Of a stretch of 44,467 nucleotides of DNA, positions 1-8,027 are shown piece after piece. This DNA comes from Streptomyces sp. SolWspMP-5a-2. GTDB lineage: Bacteria > Actinomycetota > Actinomycetes > Streptomycetales > Streptomycetaceae. Position 1 is the stretch's first letter; each line of letters starts with the position of its first letter. The stretch lies in contig NZ_FMCI01000201.1 in the NCBI RefSeq assembly GCF_900091845.1, forward strand, positions 1-44,467. Direction: 5' to 3'. Made by a program: the position numbers and the translations under genes. The notes below the pieces were generated by a model that was given only the letters and a program-made list of their open reading frames with translations, was not told the DNA's origin and searched no databases.

Positions 1-7
1 TTGCTTC

Positions 8-556
8 ATGAATTACGTGATCCGATCCATACGGGCCGCCGAGTGGGCGGCCGTGAAGGACCTGCGGCTCGCCGCGCTCCAGGACCCGGTCGCCCACCTC
101 GCCTTCCTCGACAGCTACGACGAGGCCGTCGTCAGGTCGGACTCCTTCTGGCAGGAGCGGGCCGAAGGGGCCTGCGAGGGGGCCGAGAAGGCCCAGCAGT
201 TCGTGGGGATCGCGGCCGACGGGGTGTGGGCCGGAACGGCCACAGTGCTCCTTGAGGAGCCCGGGACGACCGACTGGGCCGGGAACCGCATCGAGCACCG
301 GCAAGGGCACGTGGTGGGCGTCTACGTGCGGCCCGAGCACCGCGGGAAGGGCCTCAGCGAGGCGCTCTTCGAGGCCGGGACCGCCTGGGCGCAGAAGGCG
401 GGGGTCGAGCGGATGCGGCTCATCGTCCACGAGGACAACCTGCGGGCCCAGGGGCTCTACCGGAAGCTCGGCTTCAAGCCCAGCGGGGTCACCGTCCCGC
501 TCGGCAAGGGCACCGACGAGGCCGAGCTGGAGTACGTGCTGGAGAGGCCCGTCTGA
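8..556 (+). CDS. GNAT-family N-acetyltransferase
   Basis: A 182-residue protein with the acetyl-CoA-binding fold of the GNAT superfamily. The core is seen as a hydrophobic strand (VVGVYV) followed by the pyrophosphate-binding loop RGKGLSEALF around residues 117-126, then the NLRAQGLYRKLGF segment that closes the domain. Such enzymes move an acetyl group from acetyl-CoA to an amine; the substrate cannot be told from sequence. The ATG at 8 lies only seven bases from the window edge, so its ribosome binding site and any upstream start are not visible. It converges on the secretion-like operon and ends in a shared terminator hairpin. Family confidence is high; specificity is unknown. Confidence 0.85.
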   Translation: MNYVIRSIRAAEWAAVKDLRLAALQDPVAHLAFLDSYDEAVVRSDSFWQERAEGACEGAEKAQQFVGIAADGVWAGTATVLLEEPGTTDWAGNRIEHRQGHVVGVYVRPEHRGKGLSEALFEAGTAWAQKAGVERMRLIVHEDNLRAQGLYRKLGFKPSGVTVPLGKGTDEAELEYVLERPV

Positions 557-586
557 GACGCCGGGCCGCCGATGGCCCCCGGCGTC
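557..586. terminator. Bidirectional terminator hairpin between convergent genes
   Basis: GACGCCGGG (557-565) pairs with CCCGGCGTC (578-586), and flanking GTCTGA/TCAGAC can extend the stem with a small bulge. It covers the 28-base gap between the acetyltransferase and the minus-strand operon and overlaps the stop codon of the latter, so it probably serves both transcripts. There is no U-tract, as is common in GC-rich actinomycetes. Confidence 0.6.
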
Positions 587-2078
587 AGACCGGGAGTTCC
601 GCGTGCGGCCAGCGGGACCTCGCCTGTTCGCGGGAGCGGAGCAGGGCCAGCGTCTGCACACCCCGCTCCGCGCCCGCGGCCAGCAGGTCCGGGAGCTGGG
701 GGAGCGGGGCCACCGCGGCGACGTCGTCCAGGACGAGGGTGAGTGGTGGGTCGAGCCGACCGGCCGATGACCGTTCGGCCATGTGCCGGCCGCGCTCGAC
801 CACGCTCGAGACGAGGGCCGTCAGAAGGGGCATCGCGCCTGGATTGCTCCTCGGGTCCTCGATCGACTCCCCCACTACATAGAGCGTGCCCCCTTCGTCG
901 ACGAAGGAATCCAGCGCGAGGGCATCGGCTCGATGGGGAGTGCACGCCTCCCTGATGTTCACGGTGAACAGCGCGGACAGCGCCCGGCTCGTCAACTCCT
1001 GTGCCATGTCCCGGCGTTCGGGATGGGCGGTGAGGGCGGCCTCCAGCTCGCCGCCCGCGCCCGGTGCCGCCTTCGGGTGGGTGCGCAGGACCCGGACCGC
1101 GTCCTGCACCTGGGTGCCCTGCGCCCAGCGGTGGACGTGGCGGACCGTGCGGCCGTCGATCGCGGCGGCGTGGACGTAGCTGCGCAGCAGGGTCTCGGCG
1201 ACGTCGGCCACCGCCTGGTCGATCTTCGCGGTGGGGCGGACCGCGGCGAGCAGCGCCCCCGCCCGCTCCTGGGCCGTCTGCTTCGTCTCGCAGCCCGCGA
1301 TCGGCGACCAGTGCAGACGGGCCGGGGTGTCGCAGCGGTGCGCGGGGTCGTAGAGGTGGACCGGGCCCAGCTTGGCGCGGGCGTCCTTGGTGTCGGCCCA
1401 CAGGACCGGGTTCGAGGTGACGACGACGGCGGGCCCCGGGGCGTCACGGACCGCCTGCGCGGCCGTCGTCAGGCGCTCCTCCCGGTCCGCCACCACGATC
1501 CGCTCCCAGCCGCCGACGATCGGCCCGCCCGGCAGCGGGGGCGCGAGCGGTTCGGGCAGCGGGGCTGCCGGGGCGGCCGGTGCGACGGGGGCGGGCTGGG
1601 GGACGGGCGCCGGGAGGGGCTCGGTGGGCGGGTCGTGCCGCGGGGCCGGGGCGGGCGGCTGTTCCGCCCGCGGGGCCGGGACCTCCTGGGGCGCCGGCTG
1701 CGGGTCCAGCCGTCGGGCGCGGGCCGCCTTCCAGTGGGCGATCCGGCTCATGGTGAACACCGTCAGCACGAACAGCAGCATCAGCTGGCCGATGAACAGG
1801 CCCCAGAACAGGCCGTATCCGGAGAGCTGGTCGGGTGCGGTGGCGGTCCAGGCGCCGGGCAGGTCGCGGGGGCGGCCGATGAGATGGCGTATGGCCAGCG
1901 GGGTCCGGGTGAAGGTGACCCCGTCCGGCCAGGCGCCGTGAGCGAAGACGGCGGAGAGGCCGGTCGCCGACCAGAGCAGCAGGGTCACGCCGAGGAGGAA
2001 CGCCAGCAGGCCCAGGAGGAGCCCGTCGGGGACTCCTCCCCGGCCGGTGCCGCCGCGGTGCTCGTCCGGTCTTGTCAC
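585..2078 (-). CDS. VirD4/TraG-like membrane protein lacking a visible Walker A
   Basis: A 497-residue protein with two N-terminal membrane segments (about 18-48 and 89-109), a long Pro/Ala/Glu-rich linker (about 120-185) and a cytoplasmic C-terminal domain. The C-terminal part resembles the coupling-protein ATPase domain: GPVHLYDP fits the segment after the first strand, and LTLVLDD near residue 448 fits a Walker B with the following TraG/TraM-like helices. No GxxGxGK[ST] loop is visible where a Walker A should lie, so it may not hydrolyse ATP. Start is GTG with GGAAGG upstream. It is the last gene of a six-gene operon, 16 bases after the VirB4-like gene. In plasmid systems such proteins bring substrate to the channel; here the role is inferred only. 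Confidence 0.75.
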   Translation of the reverse strand: MTRPDEHRGGTGRGGVPDGLLLGLLAFLLGVTLLLWSATGLSAVFAHGAWPDGVTFTRTPLAIRHLIGRPRDLPGAWTATAPDQLSGYGLFWGLFIGQLMLLFVLTVFTMSRIAHWKAARARRLDPQPAPQEVPAPRAEQPPAPAPRHDPPTEPLPAPVPQPAPVAPAAPAAPLPEPLAPPLPGGPIVGGWERIVVADREERLTTAAQAVRDAPGPAVVVTSNPVLWADTKDARAKLGPVHLYDPAHRCDTPARLHWSPIAGCETKQTAQERAGALLAAVRPTAKIDQAVADVAETLLRSYVHAAAIDGRTVRHVHRWAQGTQVQDAVRVLRTHPKAAPGAGGELEAALTAHPERRDMAQELTSRALSALFTVNIREACTPHRADALALDSFVDEGGTLYVVGESIEDPRSNPGAMPLLTALVSSVVERGRHMAERSSAGRLDPPLTLVLDDVAAVAPLPQLPDLLAAGAERGVQTLALLRSREQARSRWPHAELPV

Positions 2079-2094
2079 GGCCGTCCGCCTTCCG

Positions 2095-3513
2095 TCAGGC
2101 CACCGTCGACGAACTGTCGTAGTCGCCCAGATGCTGTTCCACGAAGGCCGCCGCCCGTTCCTCCGCCTCCAGTTCGGCGGCGCGCATGGCGTCGTCGGTC
2201 CGGTGGTCGACGGACGACTCGGTCATCGCGCGGTCGGTGAAGACCAGCGGGCGTTCCGTCTCGGTGATCAGGTGCTTGACGACCTGCACGTTCCCGTTGA
2301 CGTCCCACACGGCGATGCCCGGTGTGAGGGTGGGGATGATCTCCACCGCCCAGCGCGGCAGCCCGATGACCCGGCCGGTGGCGCGTGCCTCGTCGGCCTT
2401 CTGGGCGTAGATGGTTCTCGTCGAGGCCATCTTGAGAATCGCGGCCGCCTCCTTCGCGGCGGCGCCGTCGACCACGTCGGAGAGGTGGTGGACCACCGCC
2501 ACGAAGGACAGGCCGAGGCGGCGGCCGAACTTCAGCAGGCGCTGGAACAGCTGGGCCACGAACGGGCTGTTGATGATGTGCCAGGCCTCCTCGACCAGGA
2601 AGATGCGCTTCTTCCGGTCGGGGCGGATCCAGGTGTGCTCCAGCCACACGCCGACGATCGCCATCAGGATGGGCATGGCGATGGAGTTGCGGTCGATGTG
2701 GGACAGGTCGAAGACGATCAGCGGGGCGTCCAGGTCGATGCCGACCGTGGTGGGGCCGTCGAACATGCCCCGCAGGTCGCCGTCGACGAGCCGGTCGAGG
2801 ACGAGGGCCACGTCCAGGCCCCAGGCCCGCACGTCGTCCAGGTCGACGTTCATCGCCTCCGCGGACTCCGGTTCGGGGTGGCGCAGTTGCTCGACGATGT
2901 CGGTCAGCACCGGCTGCCGGTCCACGATCGTCTCGTTGACGTAGGCGTGCGCGACCTTCAGGGCGAAGCCGGAGCGCTCGTCGAGTCCGTGGCCGAGGGC
3001 CACCTCGATGATGGTCCGCAGCAGCGCGAGCTGGCCGGTGGTGGTGATCGCCGGGTCCAGCGGGTTCAGCCGGATGCCCATGTCCAGGGCGGCCGTCGGG
3101 TCGAGCCGGATGGGGGTTATCCCCAGCTCCTCCGCGATGAGGTTCCACTCGCCGACGCCGTCCTCGCCCTGCGCGTCCAGGACGACGACCTGCCGGTCGC
3201 GGAAGCGCAGTTGGCGCAGGACGTACGTCTTCTCCAGCGCCGACTTGCCGTTGCCCGACTCGCCGAGGACCAGCCAGTGCGGGGCGGGCAGTTGCTGGCC
3301 GTAGAGCTGGAAGGGGTCGTAGATGTAGCCCTTGCCGGAGTAGACCTCACGGCCGATGATCACGCCGGAGTCGCCGAGGCCGGGCGCGGCGGTCGGGAGG
3401 TAGACCGCCTGGGCCTGGCCGGTGGAGGTGCGCACCGGCAGCCGGGTCGTCTCCACCTTCCCGAAGAGGAAGCCGGTGAAGGCGTCGGTGAGGACGGACA
3501 GCGGGTCCCGCAT
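2095..3513 (-). CDS. VirB4-like type IV secretion ATPase (ATPase half)
   Basis: A 472-residue P-loop ATPase. Walker A is GESGNGKS at residues 84-91; the Walker B/catalytic segment is RIFLVEEAWHI, typical of VirB4/TraE/TrbE proteins, followed by the LFQRLLKFGRR and VVHHLSDV helices of that family. VirB4 proteins power assembly and substrate movement in type IV secretion channels at the inner membrane face. It is shorter than usual VirB4 (about 800 residues) because the N-terminal half seems to be encoded separately by the gene just upstream. The start was set at ATG 3513, 13 bases after the previous stop; a longer frame to 3591 would overlap the previous gene heavily. Confidence in family is high. 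Confidence 0.85.
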   Translation of the reverse strand: MRDPLSVLTDAFTGFLFGKVETTRLPVRTSTGQAQAVYLPTAAPGLGDSGVIIGREVYSGKGYIYDPFQLYGQQLPAPHWLVLGESGNGKSALEKTYVLRQLRFRDRQVVVLDAQGEDGVGEWNLIAEELGITPIRLDPTAALDMGIRLNPLDPAITTTGQLALLRTIIEVALGHGLDERSGFALKVAHAYVNETIVDRQPVLTDIVEQLRHPEPESAEAMNVDLDDVRAWGLDVALVLDRLVDGDLRGMFDGPTTVGIDLDAPLIVFDLSHIDRNSIAMPILMAIVGVWLEHTWIRPDRKKRIFLVEEAWHIINSPFVAQLFQRLLKFGRRLGLSFVAVVHHLSDVVDGAAAKEAAAILKMASTRTIYAQKADEARATGRVIGLPRWAVEIIPTLTPGIAVWDVNGNVQVVKHLITETERPLVFTDRAMTESSVDHRTDDAMRAAELEAEERAAAFVEQHLGDYDSSSTVA

Positions 3514-3526
3514 CAGCGCATCAGCC

Positions 3527-5086
3527 CTACCTTCGGATTCCGGTGGCGAACGGGAGCGTGTTGACGAAGGCGCGGTGGTGCTCGCGGTCACACCACTCCA
3601 GCTTCAGGTACGACTTGCCGGCCGACGCCCGGATGGTCCGCTTGTCGCGGGCCAGGGACTCGGGGGAGCGGGAGGAGACGGTGATGTAGCCGACCAGGTT
3701 GACGCCGGCGGCGCCGCTGGCGAGGTCCTCGCCGCGCTGGTCGATGCGGGAGTGGGCGGCGACGTCGCGGGGGTCGACCGTCCGGTTCATCTTGGCGGCG
3801 CGGCTGGCCTCGGCGTCGTCGTTGGTCTTCTCGGTCAGCATCCGCTCGATGGCGACCTCGGTGGGTTCGAGGTCCATGGTGACGGCGACCGTGCGGATCA
3901 CGTCGGGGGTGTGGACCAGGAGCGGGGCGAGGAAGTTCACGCCGACCGGGGTCATCGGCCACTCCTTCACCCACGCCGTGGCGTGGCACCAGGGGGCGCG
4001 GGTGGAGGACTCGCGGGTCTTCGCCTGGAGGTAGGTGGGCTCCATGGCGTCCAGCTCGGCCGGCCAGGCGTTGCGCTTGGTCATCGCCTGGAGGTGGTCG
4101 ATGGGGTGGTCAGGGTCGTACATGGAGTGGATCAGCGAGGCGAGTCTGCCCTGGCCCAGGGGCTGGCGGACGCGGATGTCCGCCTCCTGGAGACGGGAGC
4201 AGATGTCCGTCAGCTCGCGGGCCATGACGACGGCGAGCCCGGCGTCGCGGTCCACCTTGCGGCCGCCCTGCGGTCGCGCGGCGCGGGCCATCGCCTGGGC
4301 CTCGGCGGCGAGTTCGCGGGTGTAGTGCATGCAGGCGACGAGGTAGGCGCGGTGCTGCTCGCTGCTGGTCGACACCATCGACTGCAACTGGTCGTAGGAG
4401 CGCGACAGCCAGCCGGGGGCGCGTTCGTCGCCGCGGACGGCGACGTCCTTGGCGTGCGCGTCGGGGTCGGCGGGCAGGGTGCGGGCGAGCATCTGGATGC
4501 GGGTGACGAAGCCGTCCCCGTTGGCGACGTGCTTGAGCAGGGTGCCGAAGCGGTCGACCAAGGCCTCCTGGTCCTCGGAGTCGCGCAGGCCGACGCCGGG
4601 GCCCTCGATCTCGATGGCGGCGGTGACGGTGCGCCGGTCCGCGTGGAGCAGGACGGCGATCTCGTCGGGGCCGAAGGGGGCGGCGAGCCAGGTGATGCGG
4701 CCGATGCCGGGCGGCGGGCCGATCTCGACCTCGCGGCCGTCGATGCGCACTCCGGCCTCCTGGACCCCGCTGCGGTACAGGGTGCCGCGCTTGAGGGTCC
4801 GCTTGTAACTGCGGTTGATCTCGAACCACTTGTAGAACGTGCGCTGCTTGTACGGCACGTAGACCGCGGCCAGCGCGATCAGCGGGAAGCCCGTCAGCAG
4901 CACGATGCGCAGGGAGAGGACGGGGACGAGGAGCCCGCACATCATGCCGAGGAACGCGCCCGCGATGATGAGCGCGATCTCGCCGGACTCGCGGTTGCGG
5001 CCGACGATCGCGTTCGGCCGGGCGCGGCCGATGAGATATGTACGGCGGGGCGTGACCGGATGGGACAGGTGGGACTCGGTCGTCAA
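3527..5086 (-). CDS. SCO6880-family protein, VirB4 N-terminal-like membrane subunit
   Basis: A 519-residue protein with two closely spaced membrane helices near residues 36-80 (PrgI-like) and then a large soluble region without a P-loop. The layout matches what actinobacterial annotation calls SCO6880-family proteins, associated with conjugation-like loci. The region after residue 100 resembles the N-terminal domain of VirB4, so this gene plus the next (2095-3513) look like a split VirB4. It starts with TTG at 5086, nine bases after GGAGG, and shares a TTGA overlap with the preceding gene, which implies translational coupling. The split-VirB4 reading is inference; membrane anchoring is seen directly. 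Confidence 0.75.
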   Translation of the reverse strand: MTTESHLSHPVTPRRTYLIGRARPNAIVGRNRESGEIALIIAGAFLGMMCGLLVPVLSLRIVLLTGFPLIALAAVYVPYKQRTFYKWFEINRSYKRTLKRGTLYRSGVQEAGVRIDGREVEIGPPPGIGRITWLAAPFGPDEIAVLLHADRRTVTAAIEIEGPGVGLRDSEDQEALVDRFGTLLKHVANGDGFVTRIQMLARTLPADPDAHAKDVAVRGDERAPGWLSRSYDQLQSMVSTSSEQHRAYLVACMHYTRELAAEAQAMARAARPQGGRKVDRDAGLAVVMARELTDICSRLQEADIRVRQPLGQGRLASLIHSMYDPDHPIDHLQAMTKRNAWPAELDAMEPTYLQAKTRESSTRAPWCHATAWVKEWPMTPVGVNFLAPLLVHTPDVIRTVAVTMDLEPTEVAIERMLTEKTNDDAEASRAAKMNRTVDPRDVAAHSRIDQRGEDLASGAAGVNLVGYITVSSRSPESLARDKRTIRASAGKSYLKLEWCDREHHRAFVNTLPFATGIRR

Positions 5087-6423
5087 CGCCCTTCACCTCC
5101 CGTGCGGTTGGAGCTGCTGTTGCGGGCGTTGCCTGCGTGCGGGGTGCTGATCCCGGTGCTCGACCGGGGAGCGGGTGCGGCGGAGGGGACAGATCCGCCG
5201 CCGCCACCGGCCGGGGTGCGGGTGCTGTGGGCGGCGACACCGCCGGAGACGGGGTTGGACGGGCGGGCGCCGCCGGAGGACTGGCCGCCCGCGCCGCCGC
5301 CGTCGTTGGCCCGGGTGCTGTGGGTCTTGATGCCCTGGGCGACCATCGTGGCGGGGGAGCTGAAGACGGCGGCGGCCTTGCCCTCGGCGCCCTGCATGAT
5401 GCGGTTGTTGCGGGAGTTGGCGATCTCGTCGCCGAAGCCGGGGACGAAGCGGTAGATCATCGCGCTGGCGAAGATGGCCAGCAGGATGATCGCGAGCCCG
5501 GAGACGACGGCCGAGAAGGAGTCGGGGCCGTTGTCGCTGGAGAGGGCGCCCGCCAGGCCGAGGACGATGACGATGACCGGCTTCACCAGGATGACGGCGA
5601 TCATCACGCCGGCCCAGCGGCGGACGTGGCCCCAGAGGTTCTTGTCGACCAGGCCCGCGTAGACGACGGTGCCGAGGAGGGCGCCGACGTACAGGAGCGC
5701 GGCGCGGATGACCAGTTCGAGCCAGAGGACGCCCGCGGCGAGGATGCTGACCAGGGCGACGACGATCAGCATGATCGGGCCGCCGCCGATGTCGCTGCCC
5801 TTGTCGAGGGCGCCGGAGAAGGTGCCGAAGAAGGTGTCGGTCTGGTCGCCGGTCGTCTTCGCGAGGACGTCCGTGACGCCGTCGGTCGCCGAGACGACGG
5901 TGTAGAGGATCAGGGGGGTGAAGGCGGACGCCAGCACGGTCAGCCAGAGGAACCCGACCGCCTCCGAGATCGCGGTGCCCAGCGGCACCCCGCGGACGGC
6001 CCGCTTGGCCACGGCCAGGAGCCACAGGAGGAGGGTGAGGATGGTCGACGCGGCGAAGACCACGGCGTACTGCTGGAGGAACTTGGGGTTCGTGAAGTCG
6101 ACGTTGGCGGTGTCCTTGACCGCGTCGCTCAGCTTCCCGATCGTCCAGGAGGCGGCGTCGGCACAGCCCTTGGCGAGGGAGCTGAGGGGGTCGAGGGTGG
6201 AGGTGAGGCTGGGTGTTCCGCCGCCGCTGCCTCCGGCCCCTCCGCCTTCCTCGCAGTACTTCCTCGCCGGGGGAGCGATCAGGGAGCAGTCGCTGCTCTC
6301 CGTCGGGGAGGGGGTGGGTGACGGTGTCGGCGCGGCGAAGGCGCGGGTGGCCAGGACGACGGTCGAGGCCTGCACCGTCGCGATGACGGCGGTCAGCTTG
6401 AGCACACGCCGGTTAGCGGGCAT
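5083..6423 (-). CDS. TrbL/VirB6-like polytopic membrane protein
   Basis: A 446-residue protein starting with a cleavable-looking signal (1-30, ending AFA-AP), a Pro/Ser/Thr stretch, a short extracytoplasmic part with several Cys, then about six membrane helices between residues 120 and 330, and a Gly/Ser/Pro-rich disordered tail. This is the shape of the TrbL/VirB6 channel component of type IV secretion systems. ATG 6423 has GGAGGG eight bases upstream and the gene overlaps the previous stop by 11 bases, so it is part of the same transcript. The family call rests on topology and neighbours more than on a sharp motif. Confidence 0.75.
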   Translation of the reverse strand: MPANRRVLKLTAVIATVQASTVVLATRAFAAPTPSPTPSPTESSDCSLIAPPARKYCEEGGGAGGSGGGTPSLTSTLDPLSSLAKGCADAASWTIGKLSDAVKDTANVDFTNPKFLQQYAVVFAASTILTLLLWLLAVAKRAVRGVPLGTAISEAVGFLWLTVLASAFTPLILYTVVSATDGVTDVLAKTTGDQTDTFFGTFSGALDKGSDIGGGPIMLIVVALVSILAAGVLWLELVIRAALLYVGALLGTVVYAGLVDKNLWGHVRRWAGVMIAVILVKPVIVIVLGLAGALSSDNGPDSFSAVVSGLAIILLAIFASAMIYRFVPGFGDEIANSRNNRIMQGAEGKAAAVFSSPATMVAQGIKTHSTRANDGGGAGGQSSGGARPSNPVSGGVAAHSTRTPAGGGGGSVPSAAPAPRSSTGISTPHAGNARNSSSNRTGGEGR

Positions 6424-7228
6424 AGGTGAACCCTCCGTACTCCTCGACGGCCTTGGCCATGTCGTCGGCGCTGGAGGCCTTGCTGTCGCCGGGGACGGGC
6501 GCCGGGCCATCCTTCTGCGCGTGCTGCTCGATCTTCCAGTCGCCGTCGGCCCACTCCAGCCGCATGGTGATGGTGAACCAGCTGTTGGTGACCGGGTTGG
6601 TCGAGTTCTCGCCCGCGAGGCCGAGCAGACCGCCGGACCACACCTCCACGGTCGCCCGGTCGGCGGAGGAGTCGGTGACCTTGGTGCCGATGGGGCTCGT
6701 CCGGGAGACGAAGGTGTAGCCGGACGGGGTGGAGCCGTCCTCGTTCAGGCCGACGTTCTTGTTGAACTGCGCGGTGTAGGCCTGGTCGAGCTGCGTCTCG
6801 TAGTGCGCGACGCGGGAGGGGACCATGATGGTCTGGAGGATGGAGTCGCGCTTGGACTTGGTGAACATGTCCGCCGACCCCAGTGCCACCGCGTAGTTCG
6901 CCGCCGCGCTCTGGGCGCCCTCCTGGGTTTGGGGGAAGCCCGTCGGGATGCCGTTGGAGGTGGTCTCCGGGGGTTTCTGGCCCGACGCGGCCGTGGTCGA
7001 CGTCCGCGGCTTGTTCTCCGCTCCGCTCCGGGCGGCGGAGTCGCCGTCGCCGCGGTTCGCGAAGGCGATCGCCGCGATCAGGAGGACGACCACGCCGACC
7101 ACCGTGATCAGGCTGCGCGGTGAGGTGCGGCCGGAGCGGCGCGGGTCGGCGGGGCCGTCGGGCAGCCTGGTTCTGGTCTGGCCCGTGCCGCCGTAACCGC
7201 CGGAGCCGGGTTCGTCTCCGAGACTCAT
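6413..7228 (-). CDS. Single-pass membrane protein, possible VirB8-like subunit
   Basis: A 271-residue protein with a short charged cytoplasmic N terminus, one membrane helix near residues 40-58 (SLITVVGVVVLLIAAIAFA), a Ser/Thr/Pro linker and an extracytoplasmic C-terminal domain. The domain ends in strands of the type WFTITMRLEWADGDWKIEQ, which suit an NTF2-like/VirB8-type fold. VirB8 proteins are periplasmic-side assembly factors of type IV channels; the assignment is inference from topology, strand pattern and operon position. The start ATG 7228 follows a GAGGGGG tract. The gene overlaps the start of the TrbL-like gene by 11 bases. Confidence 0.65.
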   Translation of the reverse strand: MSLGDEPGSGGYGGTGQTRTRLPDGPADPRRSGRTSPRSLITVVGVVVLLIAAIAFANRGDGDSAARSGAENKPRTSTTAASGQKPPETTSNGIPTGFPQTQEGAQSAAANYAVALGSADMFTKSKRDSILQTIMVPSRVAHYETQLDQAYTAQFNKNVGLNEDGSTPSGYTFVSRTSPIGTKVTDSSADRATVEVWSGGLLGLAGENSTNPVTNSWFTITMRLEWADGDWKIEQHAQKDGPAPVPGDSKASSADDMAKAVEEYGGFTYAR

Positions 7229-7388
7229 GCCGCGTACGCCCCCTCGACGTCGTGCGGGAACACGTGGGAGTACGACGGTAGCCCTGCCGGGGTCCGCGCG
7301 GGCGCGGTGTGGTGACTCGACATCAGGGAAACGCAACCTCAGCCGGTGGAGGGGGGTGGGACGAGGGGGAGAGGCGCCGGTCGGCGGC

Positions 7389-7697
7389 TCAGACCGCCAT
7401 GCCGTACACGATGGTGAACAGCGTTCCCAGTGAGCCGATGATGAAGACGCCCGTCAGGCCCGCGATGATGAGGCCCTTGCCCTGCTCCGCGCTGAAGGTG
7501 TCGCGCAGCGCGGTCGCGCCGATGCGCTGCTTGGCGGCGCCCCAGACGGCGATGCCGAGGCAGATCAGGATCGCGAAGGCCATCACGACCTGGATCATCG
7601 TCTTCGCCTCGGTGCCCAAGGTGCCGAAGGGGCCCCAGTCCGGAGCGATCCCGCCGATGATGGTGTTGATGTCTCCCTTGTCGGCCGCAAAGAGCAT
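7389..7697 (-). CDS. Small two-helix membrane protein, VirB2 pilin-like
   Basis: About 102 residues with two hydrophobic helices (roughly MIQVVMAFAILICLGIAVWG and LIIAGLTGVFIIGSLGTLFT) separated by a short polar loop containing Arg and Lys. Size, two-helix shape and position at the head of the operon fit VirB2/TrbC-type subunits. The start is uncertain. ATG 7697 has AGGGG 11 bases upstream; GTG 7706 and ATG 7760 are in-frame alternatives. It is separated from the next gene of the operon by 160 bases, the largest internal gap, so a promoter or processing site could lie there. Confidence 0.65.
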   Translation of the reverse strand: MLFAADKGDINTIIGGIAPDWGPFGTLGTEAKTMIQVVMAFAILICLGIAVWGAAKQRIGATALRDTFSAEQGKGLIIAGLTGVFIIGSLGTLFTIVYGMAV

Positions 7698-8027
7698 GTA
7701 AGTCACCGCCCCTGGTGGGTAGTTCCGCTTCCCCTGCGGTCGTGCAGAGGTCAGGCTCATTCTCGCTGACAAAGACGCCGTCGTATGTCGACTTGGCGTC
7801 ATTGCTTGGCGGGTTTCGTACAAATAGCTCGTACGGTCACTCTGTGTATCACGGCAGGTCACGCCGGGCAATGAGGCCTGAGCGAAACCTGACGTGCGGT
7901 TCCGTCGTTGACCCCTTCTATGACCTGGGCCGTTTCTGACGGTCGGTCGGTGGTCGGCGTTTCAAGAGTATCCCGGCACGGCGAACGGGCCGCGGTCGGT
8001 CGCCGCGGCCCGTTCGGTGAGGGAGGG
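7698..8027. promoter_or_regulatory. Gene-free region with probable promoter of the secretion-like operon
   Basis: This 330-base stretch lies upstream of the six-gene minus-strand operon and downstream of the sedolisin gene. Bases 7780-7860 are less GC-rich than the surroundings. They hold an inverted repeat CGTAC (7817-7821) / GTACG (7831-7835) with a nine-base spacer, a possible operator. No convincing -35/-10 pair could be fixed. The right end holds the sedolisin terminator. Confidence 0.35.
7982..8016. terminator. Terminator hairpin downstream of the sedolisin gene
   Basis: CGAACGGGCCGCGG (7982-7995) pairs perfectly with CCGCGGCCCGTTCG (8003-8016) around a seven-base loop. The 14-bp stem sits 11 bases past the stop of the minus-strand protease gene and very probably ends its transcript. 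Confidence 0.75.

Noticed and set aside
783..2240. 485-residue open frame on the plus strand
   Set aside because: It is antisense to the VirD4-like gene, has Arg/Gly/Val-rich composition typical of GC-driven shadow frames, and shows no motif.
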